Below, one piece after another: positions 1 through 5,138 of a stretch of 6,990 nt of DNA. A program made the position numbers and the translations under genes. This DNA is from Deltaproteobacteria bacterium. Lineage in GTDB: Bacteria; Myxococcota_A; Polyangia; HGW-17. How positions within the stretch are numbered: position 1 is the first letter of the stretch; each line of letters begins with the position of its first letter. Where the stretch lies: NCBI GenBank assembly GCA_003249585.1, contig QKIM01000606.1, forward strand, positions 1-6,990. The letters are read 5' to 3'. The notes beneath the pieces were generated by a model that was not told the origin of the DNA, searched no databases, and was given only the letters and a program-made list of their open reading frames with translations.

Positions 1-1463
1 AGGACGCCGAGATTCCACAGGCTGCGACCGCCCCGCTCCCAGTGGCCCCAAAGGGAGATCCCGAAGGCGGCGGCGCCCATGACGGCGGCGGAGATGGCCA
101 TCTTGATCACGTTGGAGAGCGATCGGGAGAGGGTGAGCAGGCCGATTTTGCGCCGCAGGGCGATGAGGAGCCCGATGGCGTTGACCCAGGTGGAGATGGT
201 GATGGCCAGGGCCAGCCCCACGTGCTTGAGCGGCCACATCAGGGTGAGCCCCGCCACCAGGTAGGCGATGAGGGAGATGCCGGAGATGCGCACGGGGGTC
301 TTGGAGTCGTGGAGGGCGTAGAAGGCCGGGACCACGTTGCGGGCCACGGCCATGGCGGGGAGGCCCGCCGCGAAGGCCATGAGGGCGTGGGCGGTCTCCC
401 GGGTCATGGCGTGGGTGAAGACGCCGCGCTGGAAGAACATGGACACGACGGGCTCGGCGATGACCACCAGCCCCACCATGGAGGGGAGGATGACGAACTG
501 GGCCAGCTCCAGGGAGTGGCGCAGGGTGTCCTTCATCTCGGTCATCTCGCCGGCGGAGACGTGGGCGGCCATCTTGGGCATGGCGCCCGTGGCGATGGCC
601 ACGGCGAAGACGCCCATGGGGAACTCGATGAGGCGCTGGGAGTAGTACAGGTAGGAGACCGCGCCGTCCCCGAGGAAGCTCGCGAGCAGACGGGAGATCA
701 TGACCGTGAGCTGGTAGATGGCGAGGCCGAAGAGGGCGGGGCCCATGAGGGTCAGGACCCGCTTGACGCCGGGATGGCGAAAGTCGAGTCGGGGGCGGGG
801 CGAGTAGCCCCGGGAGGCCATGGGCGGGAGCTGGACAAGGAACTGGAGGACACCCCCGAGGAGGACGCCCCAGGCAAGGACGTAGATGGGCTGGATGCCC
901 ATCCAGCCGCCGATCCTGGGAGCGGCGACGGCGGCGGCGATGAGGGACAGGTTGAGGAGGATGGGGGCCGCGGCGGGCCACATGAAATGCCCCAGGGTGT
1001 TGAGCACGCCCATGGCCAGCGCCATGAGGGAGACGAAGAGGATGTAGGGGAACATGATCCGCGTCAGATCCACCACGAGACCGAACTTGACCGGATCGCC
1101 CCGGTAGCCCCAGGCGAAGGCCAGGGAGATGGGCCAGGCCAGGAGCACGCCGGCCACGGCGATGAGCAGCACCACCAGGGCCGTGGCGGTGAAGGCGGCG
1201 CTCACGAAGCCGGCGGCCTCCTCGGGGTTCTTCTTGCGGTACTCCGTGAAGACGGGGATGAAGGAGATGGTGAGGGCCCCCTCGGCCAGCAGCCGCCGCA
1301 GCACATTGGGGATGGTGAAGGCGATGAAGAAGACGTCCGTATAGAACTTGGGGATGAAGGCGGCGAAGACCACGTCGCGGACCAGGCCGAAGATGCGGCT
1401 CAAGAGGGTGAAGAAGCCGACGATGCCCGCGGCTCGGGTCACGGAGATTTTCTTGGTGGTCAT
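1..1463 (-). CDS. murJ: MurJ/MviN lipid II flippase (C-terminus cut by window edge)
   Basis: This is an inner-membrane MOP-superfamily flippase that moves lipid II outward for peptidoglycan synthesis. Reading the minus strand from the ATG at 1463 gives 487 uninterrupted codons with no stop before the edge. MurJ proteins are usually about 500-550 residues, so only the last helices are missing. The N-terminus has the family signature: SRIFGLVRD (residues 22-30), then IPNVLRRLLAEGA (51-63). R23, R29 and R56 align with the essential E. coli R18, R24 and R52. A second signature, YYSQRLIEFPMGVF (about 273-285), supplies R277, matching E. coli R270. Many hydrophobic helices are visible. The start is supported by AAAGGAG about 11 nt upstream. 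It is transcribed divergently from the kinase operon. The strong G/C third-position bias creates a long, meaningless open frame on the opposite strand. The family call is secure; the promoter is not clear. Confidence 0.96.
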   Translation of the reverse strand, partial: MTTKKISVTRAAGIVGFFTLLSRIFGLVRDVVFAAFIPKFYTDVFFIAFTIPNVLRRLLAEGALTISFIPVFTEYRKKNPEEAAGFVSAAFTATALVVLLIAVAGVLLAWPISLAFAWGYRGDPVKFGLVVDLTRIMFPYILFVSLMALAMGVLNTLGHFMWPAAAPILLNLSLIAAAVAAPRIGGWMGIQPIYVLAWGVLLGGVLQFLVQLPPMASRGYSPRPRLDFRHPGVKRVLTLMGPALFGLAIYQLTVMISRLLASFLGDGAVSYLYYSQRLIEFPMGVFAVAIATGAMPKMAAHVSAGEMTEMKDTLRHSLELAQFVILPSMVGLVVIAEPVVSMFFQRGVFTHAMTRETAHALMAFAAGLPAMAVARNVVPAFYALHDSKTPVRISGISLIAYLVAGLTLMWPLKHVGLALAITISTWVNAIGLLIALRRKIGLLTLSRSLSNVIKMAISAAVMGAAAFGISLWGHWERGGRSLWNLGV

Positions 1464-1596
1464 GAACCGGTCGGCTCCTTTGTCTCGGGGTCCCAAACGC
1501 CCCCTCCATTGTTGTCAGGACGGCCCAAAACACAAATTTCCGGCTGCCCGCGGGACGCGTCGGGACTGAAATCGGCTCTCCTGTGAAAGGTTGGGG

Positions 1597-1606
1597 AGAG
1601 ATCTCT
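1597..1606. promoter_or_regulatory. Perfect 10-bp palindrome, possible operator
   Basis: AGAGATCTCT is a perfect palindrome. Its half-site AGAGAT recurs at 1618-1623, 21 bp downstream, about two helical turns away. It lies upstream of the kinase promoter and within the possible murJ leader, so a regulator bound here could affect either gene. No known regulator consensus is recognised, and a palindrome of this length can occur by chance. Confidence 0.2.
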
Positions 1607-1700
1607 TTTTCCCACGTAGAGATTTTCCATTGTAGTGCCTCTGCACCTTGCAAACCTCCCCAAAATGGGACAATAAACTTTTCGTGCTGACTGTTTTTTC

Positions 1701-1709
1701 TGATATACT
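1701..1709 (+). promoter_or_regulatory. Extended -10 promoter of the kinase operon
   Basis: TGATATACT combines an extended TGn element with TATACT, a five-of-six match to the sigma-70-type -10 box. No good -35 hexamer sits 16-18 bp upstream, which is usual for extended -10 promoters. It lies in the most AT-rich part of the divergent gap, after a T run. Transcription would start near 1715-1717, leaving a leader of about 70 nt before the kinase ATG at 1786. Confidence 0.5.
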
Positions 1710-1740
1710 GTGTCGAAAATGCGCCCGTGCGGGAAAAGAT

Positions 1741-1766
1741 GCCCCGTGGAGGGAGCCTCCTGGGGC
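1741..1766 (+). promoter_or_regulatory. GC-rich hairpin in the kinase mRNA leader
   Basis: GCCCCG (1741-1746) can pair with TGGGGC (1761-1766), counting one G-U pair. GGAGG (1748-1752) pairs with CCTCC (1756-1760) around a GAG loop, with T1747 bulged. This makes about 11 pairs ending 19 nt before the kinase start. No T run follows, so it is not a typical intrinsic terminator. It buries a Shine-Dalgarno-like GGAGG that is too far from the kinase ATG to serve it. A role in mRNA stability or translation control is possible but unproven. Confidence 0.45.
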
Positions 1767-1785
1767 TGAAGACTAAAGAAGAATC

Positions 1786-3438
1786 ATGGAAGAAAATCTT
1801 ACTGATCGCAGTGGCGAAACCGTAGAAAAATTCAAACTGGAGCGGCTCCTCGGCGAGGGCGGCATGGGGCAGGTGTATCTCGCCCAGCATCAGATCACCG
1901 ACCGGTGGGTGGCCGTCAAGATCCTCCACCAGGAGTTTGCCCAGAACACAGAGATTCTGGCCAGGATCCGGCGGGAGGCCAAGGCTGCCGCCCTCATCGG
2001 GCACCCCAACATTGTCGAGATCATCGACTCGGGGACAGACAAGTTCGGCGCGCCCTTCATCGCCATGGAGCTCCTCGAGGGCGAGAGCCTCGACGACTTC
2101 CTTGAACGTATCGGCCCCATGCCTGTTCCCATGGCCTGTCATATCGTCGCTGACATATGTGACACGCTGCATGCCGCTCATTTGAAGGGCGTCGTGCACC
2201 GCGACATGAAGCCCGAGAACGTCTTCATGCAGAAACGGCACAAGAGCCTCGTGCCGCAGGTCAAGATCCTCGACTTCGGTATCTCCAAGTTCCTCACCAT
2301 GGACCAGCAGGACATGTCCCTGACCAAGACGGGCACCGTCATGGGAACGCCCTACTACATGTCCGTTGAGCAGGCCATGGGGCAGAAGGTCGACGGTCGC
2401 GCCGACATCTACTCCGTGGGTGTCATCCTCTACCAGCTCCTCACGGCCCGGCTCCCCTATTACGACACCAACTACAACCGCGTCCTCCTGCAGATCGTCG
2501 CCGGCGAGCACGTGCCGGTCATCGACATCCGCCCCGATCTCCCCCAGGCGCTCTCGGACATCATCCAGTACGCCATGACCAAGAACCGTGACGAGCGGTA
2601 CGCCGACAGCCAGCAGTTCAGGGCCGCCCTCATGCCCTACTGCGAGGGTGTGAATCTCGAAGAGCTCTTCGGCATGGGCAGTGGCGGCGCCTCCGTGGCC
2701 ACGGCAGACATCCCGCTGCAGACCCCCACACCCCAGATGACCGATCCCAACGTCATCCGCGCGACCCTGGCCTCCACCTCCGCCGGGGGGCTCACCTCGA
2801 CCGAGACCACGGGAGAGGTCGTCGTGCCCGCGGGCAAGAGCAAGGGAGTCCTCTTCGCCGTCCTTGGACTCGTGGCGATCGTGGCGGTTGCGGCGGTGTT
2901 CTTTATGACCCGTGGTTCCGGCTCCGACAACGACAAGGGAAACAAGGACGTGGTCGCCGGCAACGACATGGGGCTCACGGAACCGTCCATGCAGCCCGAG
3001 ATGCAGCCCGAGATGCAGCCTGAGATGCAGCCCGAGATGCAGCCCGAGATGCAGCCCGAGATGCTTCCCGACATGCCCGTGGTGCAGATCCCCAAACGGG
3101 CCTTCCTCACCATCAAAAATCTGCCTCAGGGCGCCACCGTGCGGTACGACAAAAAATTGATCAAGCCTCCGTTCCAGGTGGAAGGCTCCGACAAGAAACA
3201 TACGGTGCAGATCTACAAGCGCGGGTATCAACTCTTCACGGTCCCGGTCGTGCCCGACAAGCAGAACGTTGTCGTGACCTACGCCGGTGTCCCCTATGGT
3301 CGCCATACCATGCGAACCATGAACCCCGTCAGGACCATGAACCCCGTCAAACCCATGATCAAGGTCACGCGGCCGATGCCAGTCATCAAGAAGCCCATGA
3401 CCATGAACACCATCATGACCGAAAGCCCCGATTTCTAG
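1786..3438 (+). CDS. PknB-type membrane Ser/Thr protein kinase with PEGA domain
   Basis: This is a eukaryotic-like kinase that should phosphorylate Ser/Thr on cytoplasmic targets in response to an envelope cue. All catalytic residues are visible: glycine loop GEGGMGQVY (23-31), K45 in VAVK, helix-C E64, HRDMKPEN (138-145, D140) and DFG (163-165). Thr180, 182 and 184 lie in the activation loop. The APE-type motif reads SVE (193-195) rather than the usual SPE. The kinase domain ends near residue 285. A Thr/Ser-rich linker follows (about 285-352), then one transmembrane helix (about 354-374). Outside come six Met-Gln-Pro-Glu repeats (402-425), a PEGA-like beta domain (about 437-501) and a basic Met/Pro tail (503-550). 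An in-frame TAA at 1774 fixes the ATG as the first possible start; a weak AAAGAAGA precedes it. It is the first gene of the operon. The ligand is unknown. Confidence 0.95.
   Translation: MEENLTDRSGETVEKFKLERLLGEGGMGQVYLAQHQITDRWVAVKILHQEFAQNTEILARIRREAKAAALIGHPNIVEIIDSGTDKFGAPFIAMELLEGESLDDFLERIGPMPVPMACHIVADICDTLHAAHLKGVVHRDMKPENVFMQKRHKSLVPQVKILDFGISKFLTMDQQDMSLTKTGTVMGTPYYMSVEQAMGQKVDGRADIYSVGVILYQLLTARLPYYDTNYNRVLLQIVAGEHVPVIDIRPDLPQALSDIIQYAMTKNRDERYADSQQFRAALMPYCEGVNLEELFGMGSGGASVATADIPLQTPTPQMTDPNVIRATLASTSAGGLTSTETTGEVVVPAGKSKGVLFAVLGLVAIVAVAAVFFMTRGSGSDNDKGNKDVVAGNDMGLTEPSMQPEMQPEMQPEMQPEMQPEMQPEMLPDMPVVQIPKRAFLTIKNLPQGATVRYDKKLIKPPFQVEGSDKKHTVQIYKRGYQLFTVPVVPDKQNVVVTYAGVPYGRHTMRTMNPVRTMNPVKPMIKVTRPMPVIKKPMTMNTIMTESPDF
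2989..3072 (+). repeat. 12-bp tandem repeat coding Met-Gln-Pro-Glu
   Basis: Six consecutive copies of ATGCAGCCCGAG run from 2989 to 3060, identical except for one silent CCT in the third copy. A seventh, diverged copy (ATGCTTCCCGAC, Met-Leu-Pro-Asp) ends at 3072. The unit is a multiple of three, so gain or loss of copies would change the extracytoplasmic spacer by four residues each time without breaking the frame. The near-identity of the copies suggests recent expansion by slippage or unequal recombination. Confidence 0.95.
3316..3349 (+). repeat. 18-bp direct repeat in the kinase C-terminal tail
   Basis: ACCATGAACCCCGTCA occurs at 3316-3331 and again at 3334-3349, an 18-bp period coding Thr-Met-Asn-Pro-Val with Arg or Lys following. 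It preserves the frame and lies in the basic, methionine-rich tail downstream of the PEGA domain. It is a second in-frame duplication within the same ectodomain. Confidence 0.85.
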
Positions 3439-3454
3439 GGATATGGGAGTACAT

Positions 3455-4582
3455 ATGAAAAGACTGCTGATTCTACCCGCCATCATCCTGTTCACCGCGG
3501 CCAATCCCGCCTTCGGGGCCAAACTGCACTGTCCCAAGCTCGACAAGGACGACGAGAAGAACAAGACCATCGCCCGCCGGTATTTCAAGATGGGGCTCAT
3601 GTTCCAAAAACAGGGCGATCTGCGCAAGTACATCGAGTCTTTCGAATGCGTGCTCACCCTGGTCCCCTACAGCGTCTCCGCCCGATACAAACTGGCTGAG
3701 GCCCTGGACGTGGCCGGTCAGTACACCAGGGCCACCATCCAGTACAACATGGTGCTGGCCAACTCCAAGGACAACAAGCTCAACGACAAGATCATCGCGC
3801 GGGTCAAGGAGATCCGCGGAAAGGCCGACAAGCCCCTCCCCCCCGACGAGAACGCCACCAAGGATGAGCTCGAAGCCTCCAAGGCCAGCGAGAAGAAACG
3901 TCTCGAGGAAGAGCTGTCGCGGAAACTGACGGAGCTCAACGCCGCCACCAAGGCGACGGAAGACTACGAGAAGAAGCGCAAGGAGCTCCTCGACGAGTAC
4001 CGCAAGAAGGAGACCGCCCGCATGAAGGAGCTGGAGAAGCGGATCCAGCGCCTCGACCAACTGGAGAAGCTCTCCAAGAAGAACAAGGTCCTCATCAAGT
4101 ACATCAAGACGGGACCGACCTACCGTACGGAGCACTCCACGCTGCGCATTTGGGGTATGGGGACCACGGCCTTCGGTGTTCTCATGGGTGCGGCCGCCCT
4201 GGGGGCATTCTGGTACAAGATGGATCTCACCAACGAGGTGAGCAGCACCTCCAAAGATGAGAAGGTCAATTACAATTCCAACTTAAGCAAAGCTGAAATC
4301 GGATATTCCAAGCAAGCTCCGCTGTACTGGGACAAATCCAAAGCAAAGAGCCCCTACGAGACGGTAGACCAGCTGGGCGCCGCCAGCAACGTGCTCGGCA
4401 TCTTCGCCGGTGTCGCCATCATCACGGGGGTTGTGCTCTTCTTCACGGGCGAGAGCAAGCGGGTGAAGGTCAAATACGACGTCGACATCAAGGGCGAAGA
4501 AGCCCCCAAGCGCACCTCCTATTCCTTCACTCCCATGTTGACCAACGGAGGAGGAGGCATATCCTTTGAGACCCGCTGGTAA
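3455..4582 (+). CDS. TPR and coiled-coil envelope protein with two hydrophobic segments
   Basis: I do not recognise a named family. The 375-residue protein starts with a signal peptide (MKRLLILPAIILF, then NPAFGA, about residues 1-22). It continues with TPR-like helices (about 36-116) and a long Lys/Glu-rich coiled coil (about 132-216). Two hydrophobic segments follow (about 233-254 and 312-331), separated by a polar loop. The tail ends in an alternating, aromatic-terminated strand (GGISFETRW). TPR and coiled-coil parts usually mediate protein contacts, so an envelope scaffold is the likely role; this is inference. I prefer the ATG at 3455 to the in-frame one at 3443, because GGGAG (3445-3449) sits 5 nt before it and the signal peptide then begins properly. 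It lies 16 nt after the kinase stop. From memory, myxobacteria often encode similarly built TPR proteins near such kinases. Confidence 0.85.
   Translation: MKRLLILPAIILFTAANPAFGAKLHCPKLDKDDEKNKTIARRYFKMGLMFQKQGDLRKYIESFECVLTLVPYSVSARYKLAEALDVAGQYTRATIQYNMVLANSKDNKLNDKIIARVKEIRGKADKPLPPDENATKDELEASKASEKKRLEEELSRKLTELNAATKATEDYEKKRKELLDEYRKKETARMKELEKRIQRLDQLEKLSKKNKVLIKYIKTGPTYRTEHSTLRIWGMGTTAFGVLMGAAALGAFWYKMDLTNEVSSTSKDEKVNYNSNLSKAEIGYSKQAPLYWDKSKAKSPYETVDQLGAASNVLGIFAGVAIITGVVLFFTGESKRVKVKYDVDIKGEEAPKRTSYSFTPMLTNGGGGISFETRW
4547..4557 (+). promoter_or_regulatory. Strong ribosome binding site fixing a TTG start
   Basis: GGAGGAGGAGG ends 8 nt before the TTG at 4566 and is the strongest Shine-Dalgarno sequence in the window. 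It lies inside the preceding gene, where the same bases encode its run of four glycines near the C-terminus. This decides the TTG start of the DUF192 lipoprotein, for which no ATG gives a full signal peptide. Confidence 0.75.
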
Positions 4583-5138
4583 CCCCGATTCACTCTCCGC
4601 TGTCCCGTTTTTCTCCAAATTTTTTCTTTTCTCACTCCTTCTGGTAGGTTCTGCGGTGGGCAGCTGCGGAAAGTCCAAGCTCTCCGCGGCGAGAAGCGGC
4701 GGCGGCACCACCGTCGAGCCTGAAAAGAACACCATGGCGGAACCCCAGATGAACCTCCCGCGCACATTGGTCACCATAAAGCGGCCCGGTGCCAAGGACA
4801 TCGTCGTGGAGGCCCAGGTGGCCGTCAGCCAGGCCGAACAGGCCAAGGGACTTATGTTCCGGCGGCACCTGCCCCAGGGTGAGGGAATGCTCTTCGTCTA
4901 TGATCAGGACCAGGAGCTGGGCTTTTACATGGCCAACTGCTTTATCTCTCTGGACATGATCTTCATGGACGGAGCGAACAAGGTGGTGGGCATCCTCGCC
5001 AATGCCCGGCCCGGCGACGAGACGGTGCGGTCCATCGGCCGCCCCTCTCGATATGTCCTCGAGGTCAACGGAGGCTTCGCCGCCCGGCACGGGATCGGGA
5101 TCGGGACCGTCATCACCTGGAGAGAGTGGAACCGATGA
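4566..5138 (+). CDS. DUF192 family lipoprotein
   Basis: The 190-residue protein has a hydrophobic stretch (about 19-32) ending in VGSC. This predicts lipid attachment at Cys34, after a somewhat long 18-residue n-region. A low-complexity linker follows (about 36-70), then one DUF192 (COG1430) domain (about 74-187). Family landmarks are GLMFR, GMLFVYDQ, FYMANCFISLDMIFMD (120-135) and RYVLEVNGGFA. The biochemical role of DUF192 is not established. The typical WMKNT-like motif reads YMANC here, placing a cysteine at 125. The TTG start overlaps the upstream gene by 17 nt and is supported by a strong ribosome binding site. The stop overlaps the next gene as ATGA. The protein is probably membrane-anchored and facing the periplasm. 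Family is sure; the exact lipobox is likely. Confidence 0.9.
   Translation: MRPAGNPDSLSAVPFFSKFFLFSLLLVGSAVGSCGKSKLSAARSGGGTTVEPEKNTMAEPQMNLPRTLVTIKRPGAKDIVVEAQVAVSQAEQAKGLMFRRHLPQGEGMLFVYDQDQELGFYMANCFISLDMIFMDGANKVVGILANARPGDETVRSIGRPSRYVLEVNGGFAARHGIGIGTVITWREWNR

Larger units (their letters stand above)
1464..1785. other. Divergent intergenic region between murJ and the kinase operon
   Basis: These 322 bases separate two divergent start codons and are more AT-rich than the flanking genes from about 1600 to 1720. They contain the rightward extended -10 promoter (1701-1709), a leader hairpin (1741-1766) and a perfect palindrome (1597-1606), each listed separately. On the minus strand, TACAAT (1634-1629) is a possible murJ -10 box, but I see no convincing -35 partner. 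A minus-strand open frame of 56 codons (1630-1460) ends in an ATGA overlap with the murJ start. Its codons are mixed, with AGA and AGG arginines, unlike the neighbouring genes, so I do not call it a gene. No RNA gene is recognised. Confidence 0.7.

Noticed and set aside
42..1586. Open frame of 514 codons on the plus strand
   Set aside because: It lies antisense to murJ. Its product is a low-complexity Gly/Asp/Glu/His-rich string with no domain, a known artefact of high-GC coding sequence read on the other strand.
1629..1634. TACAAT on the minus strand as the murJ promoter -10
   Set aside because: It is a good hexamer, but there is no acceptable -35 at 16-18 bp and no extended -10 TG, so it is mentioned only as a possibility.
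1637..1657. GCAC...TTGC as a sigma-54 promoter
   Set aside because: The GG and GC elements do not have the required spacing; only one base separates the two motifs.
3443..3454. Earlier ATG for the TPR protein
   Set aside because: The ribosome binding site GGGAG overlaps this start and is correctly spaced only for the ATG at 3455, which also begins a normal signal peptide.
3473..4135. Open frame of 220 codons on the minus strand
   Set aside because: It is antisense to the TPR/coiled-coil gene. The Leu/Val-rich product is the complement of Lys/Glu coiled-coil codons.
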